From IMG/VR virus record IMGVR_UViG_3300048905_000221, positions 1-35,928 of that record: a stretch of 35,928 nucleotides of DNA; one strand, given 5' to 3'. Of this stretch, positions 1 through 8,900 are shown piece by piece; within the stretch, counting starts at the first letter, position 1; each line of letters begins with the position of its first letter. The notes beneath the pieces were generated by a model. That model had not been told where the DNA came from, did no database searches, and was given only the letters and a program-made list of their open reading frames with translations. A program made the translations under genes and the position numbers. Source of the DNA: a virus.

Positions 1-386
1 TGCGTACGCTGACCCTGTTTGCAATTGCCCTCGCCCTGCCAGCGCAGGCCGACGACGACCACCGACCGCTCCCACCGATTCCAGCCGAGGCGCCATGGAT
101 GACCGGGGCGCAGCTGCTGCAAAAGCTGAGCAAGCCGGCGGAGGCCACTGAGGCCGAAGTCTATATCCGGGGCGTGTACGACGCGACCGAGCACAAGGAG
201 TGGTGCCACGCTGGGCCCAATGGAAAGTCGCTGCCGAAGCCGCGCGCGGCGGACGTCCAGTCACAGGCACGCGCCGCCATGGCTGCGCTTCCGGCGGCGC
301 AGCTCAGGCGTAACGCGGCCGAGCTACTGACCGCGATGTGGCAAGAGAAGCACCCTTGCCCGCCCGATGGGTGCTGCCATGACTAG
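1..386 (+). CDS. tai4: Rap1a/Tai-family immunity protein (5' end just cut off)
   Basis: Periplasmic immunity protein that would neutralise the amidase encoded next to it. The frame is open from the window edge. Base 1 reads as the second base of a start codon, followed by Arg-Thr-Leu and a hydrophobic stretch ending Leu-Pro-Ala-Gln-Ala, a good signal peptide with an AxA cleavage site. The mature part has the Rap1a/Tai layout: a Gly-x-x-Leu-Leu stretch, YIRGVYD in the middle, a Trp-Cys pair (EWCH), and an LPAAQL stretch before a C-terminal helix ending in Cys residues. It overlaps the amidase gene by 8 bp, so the two are translationally coupled. Family assignment comes from motif layout only. 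An internal ATG at 99 would remove the signal peptide and is unlikely to be the start. Confidence 0.75.
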   Translation, partial: RTLTLFAIALALPAQADDDHRPLPPIPAEAPWMTGAQLLQKLSKPAEATEAEVYIRGVYDATEHKEWCHAGPNGKSLPKPRAADVQSQARAAMAALPAAQLRRNAAELLTAMWQEKHPCPPDGCCHD

Positions 387-873
387 CCCGCTCTATGCAT
401 CGCTGGCAGCCAGCTACCCAAAGAAGCAAAAGCACCCCGGCGATGGTGGAATGGACGCCGCGGCGCTGTACAAAAGCATCGGTCACCCCGAGTATGCCGA
501 GAACATGTACATGCAGAACACGTGCGCCGTGCGGGTCAGCATTGCCCTGCTCGGCGCCGGGATCCAGCCTGCACCCGGGCACATGACGATCCAAGCCGGC
601 AAGTTCAAGGGGAAGCGGATCGAGCAAAGCCAGAAGCGGCTGTCGGCCTTCCTCGAGAAAAGGCTAGGTAAGCCGGAGGTCTACCCGAGCGGATACCAGG
701 CAAGCGTCAAGATCGGGCAGCGCCGCGGTATCGTTTCGTTCTTCCACCTGAACAGCGCAACGGATGAACAAGGCCATATCGACCTGGTCGAGCCATCGAC
801 GTCCAGCGATCTGCAGTGCATAGGCGCTTGCTACTGGTCCGCGCACGAAGTGTGGTTCTGGCCTTTGAAATAG
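379..873 (+). CDS. tae4: Tae4-type peptidoglycan amidase (T6SS effector family)
   Basis: Predicted DL-endopeptidase that cuts the peptide stem of peptidoglycan, as Tae4 effectors of type VI secretion do. The 164-aa product carries the expected papain-like core: QNTCAVRVS with catalytic Cys49, GHIDL with catalytic His133 and nearby Asp135, and the C-terminal YW....VWFW signature of the family. Cys147 and Cys151 sit where Tae4 proteins have a disulfide. There is no signal peptide, as expected for a delivered effector, so it would not reach the wall unaided. An upstream ATG at 367 would add four residues; 379 overlaps the immunity stop more tightly. The immunity gene precedes the effector, and both oppose the phage late genes. 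It could serve the host T6SS, act as an auxiliary lysin, or be a flanking host locus. Confidence 0.85.
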   Translation: MTSPLYASLAASYPKKQKHPGDGGMDAAALYKSIGHPEYAENMYMQNTCAVRVSIALLGAGIQPAPGHMTIQAGKFKGKRIEQSQKRLSAFLEKRLGKPEVYPSGYQASVKIGQRRGIVSFFHLNSATDEQGHIDLVEPSTSSDLQCIGACYWSAHEVWFWPLK

Positions 874-876
874 CCG

Positions 877-1059
877 ATGATCGAGCGAATCGACCTGATC
901 ACCGCCAGTCGGGTCGACCTGGCGCTGATCCTGCTGCCGATGGTCGGCTGGCTTCAGACGTCGCTCACCTTGGCGGCAAGCGGCGTCCCGCTGGAGGTGG
1001 CCATACGCGTTATGGTCTTGCCCGGTGCCCGCCGGGCGACGCCGCCAGCAGCTTTCTAG
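877..1059 (+). CDS. Small hypothetical protein
   Basis: A 60-aa ORF starting 3 bp after the amidase stop, so it could be the third gene of that operon. It contains a mildly hydrophobic middle (LALILLPMVGWLQTSLTL) and an Arg-rich end. No clear Shine-Dalgarno sequence precedes it. No family is recognised; it may be a short membrane-associated protein. An overlapping frame (816-1064) is also open, but its product is rich in Arg, Gly and Ala, as expected for a shadow frame in GC-rich DNA. Confidence 0.45.
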   Translation: MIERIDLITASRVDLALILLPMVGWLQTSLTLAASGVPLEVAIRVMVLPGARRATPPAAF

Positions 1060-1086
1060 CGTAACACGACAGGCCGTTCCCTCTCT

Positions 1087-1548
1087 CTAGATCAGCGCCG
1101 CCTCAGCCTCGCGACGCAGCACCAGCCCGCGCAACACGCGCCCGCCGCCGCGGTTCCACTTCCGGATTTCGGCCGGCACCTCGGCCCAGCGGCTGGCGTT
1201 CACCCGCTTTCGCAGGGTGCTCGCTGCCAGGTTGCCGGTACCGAGGTTGAAGGCGAAGTCGATCAGCGCGGCCAGGCGCTCGGGCGTGTCGACATTCGGA
1301 CACAGGCGCAGCACCGCGGGCAGGTAGATCGTGCGCACCATCCACAACAGCATCGCTTCGGCCCGCTCGCGTGAGATCGCCGGATCCTTCAGCGTCACGC
1401 GCGCGCCGTCTTCGTAGTAGGTGGCGCCGTATCCGATCGACGGAATGCCGGCCGGGCAAAGGTACGGCAGCAGGAACAGACCCTCGAAGCGCCGGGCCAG
1501 CGCCGCCGCCACCTGGACGGCAAGCGCTTCGAACTCGACCCGGGTCAT
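1087..1548 (-). CDS. Phage endolysin, GH24 lysozyme family
   Basis: A muramidase that would cleave the glycan strands of peptidoglycan at the end of infection. The 153-aa protein has the GH24 catalytic layout E-x8-(D/C)-x5-T near the N-terminus: Glu22, Cys31 and Ser37, followed by IGYGAT. Cys replaces Asp as in several phage lysozymes, while Ser replaces the usual Thr. No signal peptide or SAR segment is visible, so it should need the adjacent holins. The start is chosen at the ATG that overlaps the upstream stop in a TGATG junction; the longer open frame upstream encodes an unlikely Arg/Gly-rich extension. It is the last gene of the leftward late operon. Confidence 0.9.
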   Translation of the reverse strand: MTRVEFEALAVQVAAALARRFEGLFLLPYLCPAGIPSIGYGATYYEDGARVTLKDPAISRERAEAMLLWMVRTIYLPAVLRLCPNVDTPERLAALIDFAFNLGTGNLAASTLRKRVNASRWAEVPAEIRKWNRGGGRVLRGLVLRREAEAALI

Positions 1549-2015
1549 CACTTGCCTCGCTTGAGCAGCGCGCGATCGGCGACGAAGATGCCCAGGGCCG
1601 CGCCCACCAGCGACCAGCCCTGATCGTCCAGGGTCCAGTTGTGGCGGTACAGGTGCAGGCTCCATAGCAGCATGCACTCGGTGGCCAGCATCGGGCGTAT
1701 GACGCCGTTCCAGATGTCGACCATCGCGAAGCCGGTCTGCTTGCCGGTCAGCTCGACGGCCTGGCCGAACACGCCCGCATCGATGCGGGCCAGGTCGGCC
1801 TCGCCCTGCACCCGGATCGTCTGGACGCCCAAGTCGGCCTGCACCTTGATCGCTTCCATGTTGCGGCCGTGCGCCGCAGCGTCCATCTCACCCTGCAGGC
1901 GAAGGCGCTCGATCTCGAACGAGTGGTCTTGGCGCGCGGTCATCCAGGATGAGATTTCGCCCCACATCATGCGAAAGACCGAGCCACCGAAGAAGGAAAT
2001 GAGAGCCGAAATCAT
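1548..2015 (-). CDS. Putative three-TM holin-like protein
   Basis: A 155-aa protein with an N-terminal hydrophobic helix (MISALISFFGG), a long charged helical middle rich in Glu, Gln and Arg, and two hydrophobic C-terminal segments (around GVIRPMLATECMLLW and GWSLVGAALGIFVADRALL). This architecture resembles the 3TM holins found in phages and gene transfer agents. It overlaps the endolysin by a TGATG junction and the upstream holin-like gene by ATGA, so it sits in the lysis cassette. The role as a holin or holin partner is inferred from topology and position; a spanin-like or anti-holin role is not excluded. Confidence 0.6.
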   Translation of the reverse strand: MISALISFFGGSVFRMMWGEISSWMTARQDHSFEIERLRLQGEMDAAAHGRNMEAIKVQADLGVQTIRVQGEADLARIDAGVFGQAVELTGKQTGFAMVDIWNGVIRPMLATECMLLWSLHLYRHNWTLDDQGWSLVGAALGIFVADRALLKRGK

Positions 2016-2362
2016 GGCTTGTCCTTCGCCGGCACGTCGGCCGGCAGGCTAAATTTTGCGTTCGCCAGCGACTCGAGCTTAAACAGCGCGCGGCTTCCCA
2101 TGTGGGACATGATGCCGACCAGCGCATATTTCATCGGCACCAGCAGGCTCATCGCGTCGCACAGGTTCGCCACCAGCACACCGGTGAAGCCGGCGATCAC
2201 CAGCTCGCCGACCAGCTCGGTGAAGTTCCAGGCGCGCGCGTGGCCGTCCTTCATCTTGCGGACGAAGGAGGCAACACCACCCCAGAGGGAAAGGCCGATC
2301 AGCAGGATCCAGCTGAGTACAGCGTCGATGTCGAAGCTGCCGGGGTTGGGGGATTGGTTCAT
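2012..2362 (-). CDS. Phage holin, superfamily III / LydA-like
   Basis: A 116-aa inner-membrane protein predicted to form the lesion that lets the endolysin reach the wall. It has hydrophobic segments at about residues 13-35 (VLSWILLIGLSLWGGVASF) and 50-80 (ELVIAGFTGVLVANLC), separated by a short basic loop (RKMKDGHARAWN), and a polar tail. The order, loop and GSRAL stretch fit LydA/holin superfamily III proteins of Burkholderiales phages. It overlaps the genes on both sides by 4 bp. Confidence 0.75.
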   Translation of the reverse strand: MNQSPNPGSFDIDAVLSWILLIGLSLWGGVASFVRKMKDGHARAWNFTELVGELVIAGFTGVLVANLCDAMSLLVPMKYALVGIMSHMGSRALFKLESLANAKFSLPADVPAKDKP

Positions 2363-2916
2363 TTCGCCCTTTCAGAGGAGGCTGCAGTCGTAAAAAAGCC
2401 CGCTTCGGCGGGCTGGTTGGGTGGATCTTGCGGCGGGCGCCGCGCTCGGATGATGGGCCCCTTGCGGTAATCGGCCATATGCAGATCGATCGGACGGGCG
2501 CGCTTCATCACGTCGGGGTCAAAGAGCCGGATCCCTCCAGCGAGAACGATGGCGAAGGAAAGGTCGGAGCACCACCAACAGCTATCGTCGCTCCAGTCCT
2601 CGGAATAGGTGAATGGGATGCCGACGGCGCCCGGCCAGTCGTAGCCCTTCCCCACCTGAGCCTCGGCGAACGCCTGCGCAGCGTCGACGTTGGGCACCCA
2701 TACCGGCATGTCGCGGTAGACCACTACGCCATCCATCAGCTCTTCGATGGCGCCGGCGCGACAGCCATGCGTCATCGACGCCTCGTAAGCGCGGTCGCCG
2801 ATGATCGTCATTGCGTGGCTGAACTGGTGGGAGCCGGCCGCCATGCCGACGGCCAGGCTGAGCAGGTTGTACGGCCAGCGGCTGGTGAGCCGGACATTGA
2901 CGTAGCCACCACGCAT
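2359..2916 (-). CDS. Permuted papain-like / NlpC-P60-related protein
   Basis: A 185-aa protein with the order expected for circularly permuted papain-like enzymes (YaeF/YiiX-like): a His near the N-terminus in SHAMTIIGDRAYEAS (His34) and a Cys late in the domain in WWCSDLSFAI (Cys116). A GKGYDW stretch lies between, as seen in many NlpC/P60 folds. It could trim peptidoglycan during infection or modify a tail component. The ATG overlaps the upstream stop in a TGATG junction; a GTG one codon earlier is possible. The last 20 residues are encoded by a terminator hairpin and are probably not part of the fold. Enzyme activity is inference. Confidence 0.6.
   Translation of the reverse strand: MRGGYVNVRLTSRWPYNLLSLAVGMAAGSHQFSHAMTIIGDRAYEASMTHGCRAGAIEELMDGVVVYRDMPVWVPNVDAAQAFAEAQVGKGYDWPGAVGIPFTYSEDWSDDSCWWCSDLSFAIVLAGGIRLFDPDVMKRARPIDLHMADYRKGPIIRARRPPQDPPNQPAEAGFFTTAASSERAK
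2392..2414 (-). terminator. Intragenic intrinsic terminator before the lysis genes
   Basis: On the - strand the sequence forms a 7-bp GC-rich stem (AGCCCGC / GCGGGCT) with a CGAA loop and then a run of T residues (T at 2392-2397). The hairpin lies inside the 3' end of the papain-like gene, which reads through it as AEAGFF. It would cut lysis-gene transcription unless translation or antitermination suppresses it. Confidence 0.8.
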
Positions 2917-3374
2917 CACAGCCCCGCCGCGGTGATGAACAGCTGGTCAAGCGCCGCCGCATCAAGGCCAATCGCACCAGCGATCTCGATCACAAGTGGG
3001 CGCGCGCGCTCGAACTCGAGCGAGTCTTCCCACTCAATCTGCGCCATGCGCATTTTCTGTTTGCCATCTGCGGTGCCGTCATCGAGAGCGGCGATCGCCA
3101 CCGGCACGGCGTCGAGCCTTCCGTCCAACAACAGCGCTTGGCGGGCCTGGCGGCGCGTGACCGTGGACGGCACGACCGGCACTGGATCGACCGGCACCAC
3201 AGGCGGCACCAGCTCGACCCCATCGCGCGCTTCGTTGGCGCGGTAGTTGACCCAGTTGGCGGCCGCCTCCTCGTCGATGACGATCATGCGCCCGACGTGA
3301 TCTTCGGGCGGCGTTTGCAGGTAGCAGCCGTCGAGCGTGCCGTCGGCGTTGTAGGTGACGTAACGTTTCATCAT
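2916..3374 (-). CDS. Tail-associated protein, assembly-chaperone-like
   Basis: A 152-aa protein immediately downstream of the fibre gene. The N-terminal part (MKRYVTYNADGTLDGCYLQ) resembles small phage tail proteins that record a query position. The C-terminal part (RRQARQALLLDG, IEWEDSLEFERARPLV, GLDAAALDQLF) matches a helical module common in phage proteins placed after fibre genes. A role in fibre assembly or attachment is likely but unproven. The start is the ATG in the ATGA overlap with the fibre stop, and a second ATG follows directly. Confidence 0.55.
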   Translation of the reverse strand: MMKRYVTYNADGTLDGCYLQTPPEDHVGRMIVIDEEAAANWVNYRANEARDGVELVPPVVPVDPVPVVPSTVTRRQARQALLLDGRLDAVPVAIAALDDGTADGKQKMRMAQIEWEDSLEFERARPLVIEIAGAIGLDAAALDQLFITAAGL

Positions 3375-4363
3375 GCGAGCTTCCAAATCGAGACTTCAGT
3401 GTAGACCTCGGACGCGGCGAATTGATTCGCGGCCACGCCCAGTCCGTCGGTGGTGCCGATGCTCATCGCGTGCCAGATCTGGAAACTTTTCGACGCGGTG
3501 ATCTCGACATACGCCGTTACGACGGAATCAGATTGCATAGGGTAGGAGGGTCCGGCGCTTGCGTACGCGCTGGACCCGTACGCCAGATAGCTATTGTCGG
3601 ATTGATTGCGAATGGCCGCGCGGTGCTGGTTGGCGGCGTACGCTGGTGCGCGCGCTTCGATTACGTATTTTCCTGCCGGCAGCGTAAAGGCGTTGGAGGC
3701 AAGCGTTGCGCCGAACGTATTCGCGTCAGTCGTGTTGAGCGTGCGGACGTTGTACGCGCCCGGTGCCTGCAACGAGGTGCCCCCGCCGGTGCCGGCCGCC
3801 TTGCGATCGCTGAACTTCGCGAAACCTGTCGCGCCAGGGTCGCCCTTGTCGCCAGTGCGCGAATAGGAAAATACGACTGGGTCACCTTGGGCAAAAGGGT
3901 TCGCCGAGCTGTAGCCGATGCACGCGACGGTAAGCTGGCGGTATCCGGCCGGCGTTGTCATAGCGGTCAGCGCGAACACCAGGAACTTCGATGCATCCGC
4001 CTGCTTCTCGATTCGGATCTGGCCGAGCACGGCGCTGGTCGGTCCCGTGAACGTGCTGATCAAGCTCGTATAGTCGACTGAGTCGTTGCCGACGATGTCG
4101 ATTGCCATGGCCGTCGCCGCGTTCTGCGTCGCACTGTTCAGGCGCATCCATCCGGTGACCGGGTCGGCCATGGTCGTGTTGAGGTCGATCCGATATGGAA
4201 TCTTGTTGGCGCTGCCGCCGGCAATGATTCCGATGCTCGCGATCGCGGCCCTGATCTGGACCACCATGGTTTTTAGGGCCAGCACCAGCGCGGCCGCCTT
4301 ACTGCTGAAGGCCTTCGGCGGGTCGATGGCTGGATCTGGTACGTCTGGCAAATCGTCGATCAT
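3371..4363 (-). CDS. Putative tail fibre / receptor-binding protein
   Basis: A 330-aa protein in the fibre position. The N-terminal 60 residues are helical and Ala-rich, a likely tail attachment. The middle resembles beta-rich domains and is followed by a short collagen-like run (TGDKGDPGATG, about residues 170-180), as in many phage adhesins. The C-terminal 140 residues (LQAPGAYNVRTLNT, LPAGKYVIEARAPAY, SFQIWHAMS) look like a C1q/TNF-type jelly roll that often forms trimeric receptor-binding heads. It overlaps both neighbours by 4 bp. Receptor type cannot be told from sequence. Confidence 0.7.
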   Translation of the reverse strand: MIDDLPDVPDPAIDPPKAFSSKAAALVLALKTMVVQIRAAIASIGIIAGGSANKIPYRIDLNTTMADPVTGWMRLNSATQNAATAMAIDIVGNDSVDYTSLISTFTGPTSAVLGQIRIEKQADASKFLVFALTAMTTPAGYRQLTVACIGYSSANPFAQGDPVVFSYSRTGDKGDPGATGFAKFSDRKAAGTGGGTSLQAPGAYNVRTLNTTDANTFGATLASNAFTLPAGKYVIEARAPAYAANQHRAAIRNQSDNSYLAYGSSAYASAGPSYPMQSDSVVTAYVEITASKSFQIWHAMSIGTTDGLGVAANQFAASEVYTEVSIWKLA

Positions 4364-5964
4364 GCGAGTCCTTTAAATTCAATATGCGCGGTCTTGTCGC
4401 CCCCGGCACTGACGGGCACATTCCACTGGCCCAGGAAGCCATAGGCAAACGTCATGGAATAGTCTTCGGCACCGATGACCATGATTTCGACATCGGTGTA
4501 CTCTTTGCTCAGGAGGCGATACGCTTCGGACTCGTAGCCCTTCGGGACGTAGACCTCGAAGTTCAGCACTTTCGAGTTGTCACGCTTCACCATCGTCACG
4601 TTGCCGAAGGTGTCCGTGCTGGACGTCGAATAACTCAAGATTCCGCCGGTGAAGTCCCACGCGGTCTGCCCAATCGTGCGCGCTTTGCCAAGGATGCAGC
4701 AGCCGATGGCCGCGGTATCGCCCGGGTTTATCACCGAGATCGACAGCGCCGAATTCGCGTAGGGTGGAATGCCATCGAAGATGACGTCCCCCTCGCGGAT
4801 CGGCTCTTCATAGAACCAGTCGTACCAGCTCAGAACATCATGGCGCACCAGGCTTTTTGTCTGGCTGTAGCCGCTGTCGGTTTGGGTGACGGTGACGCTT
4901 GACCCGTTGACGTTCAGCAGGCCAAGCGTGTTCACCAGCTCGCCAGGCCGGATCACGACGGTGGCTTCGTTCGCCGCTGTCGTCTGGCTGTTGACCACCT
5001 TGTCAAACATCATCCGACGGTTCACCACCTTCTTAAGCGGGGTCCATGAATTGGTGTCCGTCAGCGCATGCCCCACATTGCCTGCAACGGCAGACTGGTA
5101 CGTCAGATACGTGACGGGGTCATAGACCACCACATCCTTTGCGTACGTCGTGGCAGCGCTGTACTGCACCTCCACGATCGGCACGTTCGAATGCACCAGG
5201 CCGGCTCCAGGAGCGATCACGTCCACCGCGCGAGTCGTCGTGGCGCCATTGGTAGGCATGAGGCTCGAAGGGGCGCCCTGTTCCAGCTGGGCGAACGCCA
5301 CGTCGAGGAATTGCGCGCCGCTACCGGCGAAGTTCAAGCCGCTAACATCTGCAGCAAAGAGCGTGAACCGCGACGTGCCGCTGGTGCTGGCCACAGTGCC
5401 CGTAACCGCCAGAGTGTAGAAACCAAAAGCGTCTGGTCCGGACAACTTGGCGGCCAAGGCGCCATCAGTGCTGACGATTTTGCCCGCGACTAAGTCCGCC
5501 GTAACGTATCGATATGCGCTGCCGTCGAAGAATTCGACTGCGGCACGCAAGCTGCTTGAAGCAACTACGAATGTTGCGGAATAAGGCAACCACGCCGTAA
5601 GCGTAGGCACCGAGTTCCTACCCACAAAGTGCAGGCCGGCGCTCGAGTCGGGCGTCACGCGGCTGACGTTCGCTCCGAACGCATTTGCCCGCACCACGCT
5701 CTGGACCGAGACGTATGCGGGGCTCCACGCCCCCTGGGTCAAGTCGTTCGACCAGGTCCACAGGTTTGTCGACGTGGTCGTCTCAATCAGCGCGCGGGGT
5801 GCTTTGCTAAGGTCGCTCGGGTCATACGTCATACCGAGAGTATTCACCGGCACCTGTACCAGCATGCCGGTTCGGTCGAATACCCACTTGGGCGACGCGC
5901 GCGTAAAGGCCACGTCGCCCACGACCGCTACCGGCCGGACCAATCGAAAATCAGCTGATGCCAT
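4360..5964 (-). CDS. Tail tip / fibre protein with spike-like N-terminus
   Basis: A 534-aa protein directly after the tape measure gene. Its N-terminal third has the phage fibre module with FTRASPKWVFDRTG, TYDPSDLSKAPRALIE and TNLWTWSNDLT, which is usually followed by a lectin-like beta sandwich. A carbohydrate-binding-like stretch lies at YSAATTYAKDVVVYD. The C-terminal third (PIREGDVIFDGIPPYA, IGCCILGKARTIGQTAWD, YGFLGQWNVPVSAGG) resembles a tail-tip protein shared by related siphoviruses. It may replace the usual distal tail and hub proteins, since none follow the tape measure here. The ATG overlaps the tape measure stop (TGATG); a TTG one codon earlier is less likely. Confidence 0.65.
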   Translation of the reverse strand: MASADFRLVRPVAVVGDVAFTRASPKWVFDRTGMLVQVPVNTLGMTYDPSDLSKAPRALIETTTSTNLWTWSNDLTQGAWSPAYVSVQSVVRANAFGANVSRVTPDSSAGLHFVGRNSVPTLTAWLPYSATFVVASSSLRAAVEFFDGSAYRYVTADLVAGKIVSTDGALAAKLSGPDAFGFYTLAVTGTVASTSGTSRFTLFAADVSGLNFAGSGAQFLDVAFAQLEQGAPSSLMPTNGATTTRAVDVIAPGAGLVHSNVPIVEVQYSAATTYAKDVVVYDPVTYLTYQSAVAGNVGHALTDTNSWTPLKKVVNRRMMFDKVVNSQTTAANEATVVIRPGELVNTLGLLNVNGSSVTVTQTDSGYSQTKSLVRHDVLSWYDWFYEEPIREGDVIFDGIPPYANSALSISVINPGDTAAIGCCILGKARTIGQTAWDFTGGILSYSTSSTDTFGNVTMVKRDNSKVLNFEVYVPKGYESEAYRLLSKEYTDVEIMVIGAEDYSMTFAYGFLGQWNVPVSAGGDKTAHIEFKGLA

Positions 5965-8900
5965 CAACTCTCCGTAGTGGTTACCATCTTGTCGCCTCCG
6001 CGGGTGACACGTTCAAAGTTATCGGCCATCCGCTTGACCTGGCGCCGGGTCTCCTCGAGCGTGGCGCCCTGCCGCTCGATGACGGCTTGCTGCCGCTCTG
6101 CGGTCGCGTTCAGGCGATCGACGGCAGCCGCAAGCACATCGGCATTCGACGAAGGATTTGCCAAACGCCCGAACAGAGCCGAGGTCTGGCTGGCGTTGAA
6201 GATGCGCGCCGGGCCGGTGGCCTCAAGTTCGGGGCCGTTCTCGCCGACCACGCGCCATCCGCCAGCATGGTCACCGCCGCCGGCGAATCCCGGGATGCGC
6301 TTACCGGCCACCTCTGCCTGAGCAGCTTTCATCCACTCCGCTTGCTCAGCCGCGTCCATCGTCGGTCCGAACGCCTTCACCCAGAAGTCCAGGCCAGCGG
6401 CATCCGGCGTGCGGCCCAGCACGTCCTTGTAGAGCGTGTTGAGACTCGCTTCGGTCGAGTTCTTGATGCCGTCGACGATCTGCGACACCGGAGCCCCCTT
6501 GGCGACGGCGTTCTGCGCCCACTCCAACCCTGGCGCATCCGGGGCGCGGCCCAAGTACTGCTGGTACGCGCCATTGATTGCTGCTGTAGCGCCTACAACC
6601 GGGTTACCCTTCGCACTGCTGACCGCCAGGTTGAAGCCGGACAGCGCCTGCGCGATCGTCAGGTTGGACGTGTCAATTCCTTTCAGGATGTCGATCTGCT
6701 GCTGCGCCGCCTTCAACATGTCGTTGAGCGAATCGAGCTGCTTCTGGTCGACAGACAGCGAAGAGTCGGCCATGTCCCCCAGCGACGCGATGTCGCGCTG
6801 CGTCGAGTAGAAGTCACGGAGGTAGTCCTGTTGATTCGAGAACATGCTCGCTGCGTCTTGCGACAGCACGCTGAACGGCTTTTGCAGTGCGGCCGCATCC
6901 GGCAGCACCCCGCTGGCCTTGGCAATGGCAAGAGCCGCCTTCACCTGGGCCTGCGCAGCGGCGCGATCCGCTACCTCGGCACCCTGGGCCTTCATGCTGG
7001 CCAGGGTCGACTTGACGGCGTCCGATAGCGCCTTTTCCGCAGTGATTCGCGCAGTGAGGGTATCGGTCGTAGCTTTGGTCATCTTCTGCAGCACCGAGAA
7101 GGCATTGTCGACGTTGCCGAGTGCCGCGGTTGCTGCATCCTTCGTGGTTTGGACCGCGTCCTTCTCAGCCTGCAGCGCCGCTACCCGGTCGTACAGCGCT
7201 AGGTTGCTGGCGTCGACCGCTGCACGTTCTTTCTCGTGCAGTTGGGCCGACGTCATGGTCAGCTCGTCGAGCTTGTCCTGGAGCGACTTGCGTTCGTCCA
7301 GCATGTCCTTCTGAGCCTGCTCAGCTGCATCGGTCACCTGCTTGAAGGCAGGCGCGATTGTCATCAACTCGGTGTAGGCGGCGGCGCCGGCTTCCGTCGT
7401 GGTGTTCAAGCCCGCCACCAGATTGCGGAACATCTTGGAAGCGTCTTCGCCCTCGGTCGAAAGGCCGTACTTCGCCAGGGTCGGATCGATTCGTGCCTTG
7501 AGCGCTGCAGCCTGCTCTTGGTCGCTGAAGAAGTTCTTCAGGAAGTACTCGCCCTGGCTGGTGAACTTGTCCAAGCCGCCGGCAAGCTGCACCAGGCGGT
7601 CGCGCGCGGCGATCGATTCCAGGCCGACCTCGCCGAACGTCTTGCCAAACGACTGAAACACGACGTCGATGGTCTGATATTCGGTCGCCACACGTGCCAG
7701 AGTTTCAAGATAGCCCTCGCCGACCTGCTGCAGCTCCTGCAGGCCGCCCACAGCGTACTGCGCCATGTCGTCGCCCAACTTGGAAAAGACCGATTCAAGC
7801 GCCTTCTGCAGCTCGTCGCCCTTCAAGTCTTTCAGGCTCACGTGGCCGATGTCGACCACGAAGGCATTCAACTTATTTGTGAAGTCGTCGCCGGCCAGGC
7901 CGAGCATCCCGCCCGCCGCCTTGATACTGGCCGACAGCGAGGTGATGATGCTGGTGAACTGCTGGTTGGCAGAATCCGCGAGCGGGTTGCTCTGCTGGCT
8001 GTGCTTGTCGCTGCTGAACCAGCCCCCGGACGTCGTGATGTCGGCATACTGGTACGCATGCGCGCCGTTGCCGGTGATACTGGCCAAGCTCGCCGGATCC
8101 ATTCCGAAGCCGGAATCCGACACGCTTTGCTTGCCACCGAAGACCGAAGTCATCAGCTTCTGCACGGCCGGGATCCGGCTCAGCACCAACCCGGCCAGCG
8201 CGCCGATCGGCCCCATAACGCCGCCGATCAGCGACACCATCGAGCCTGCGGCAAAGCCGGCCGAAGCAAGCGCCACCGTACCCATGTTGGCGCCGCCGAC
8301 GCCGCTTTTCAGCGCGACATCCGGATTGGTGATGTCCGTGCTGCTCAGCAGGTGGCTTGCAAAGCTTCCGATATTGCTGTCGATGCTCTGCAGCGTGGCC
8401 AGCATGCTGCTGCTGATCGCCAGGCCCTGATACGTGTTCTTCTCGATCAGGTCCAGCGACTTCTTGAGCGATTCGGACTTCGCGTCCTTGTCGCCCAATA
8501 CCGACCCGGCGCCCTGAGCCGCCTGGCGATCCTTCGCCGTGGTATCGGCGCCGCTCATACCGCCGATCGCGACGCCCAGCCCGGCTACCAGCGCCCCCAT
8601 TGCAGCCATGCGGCCGAATGCGGTGTACGGGTCGCCTTGGCCCTGGGTCAGGACAGCGCTGATCGCCTTCGGCACCAGCTCCGCCATCGTCATCGCCAGC
8701 TCGGCAGCGTGGAACACCTGCGACACGGTCATCAGCGCCTGGTAGCCGCGGCTGTGCTCGTCGAAGAAGCCGGCGGCAGCGGCGGCCATATTTCCATAGC
8801 CGCTCAACTGCTCCTTTGTGCTGCGTTTGTTGATCTGATCGAGCTTCTCGAGATATTCCGCCTGCGTCAATGTCCGGGCGTTCCGCGCGACTTCAGCCTC

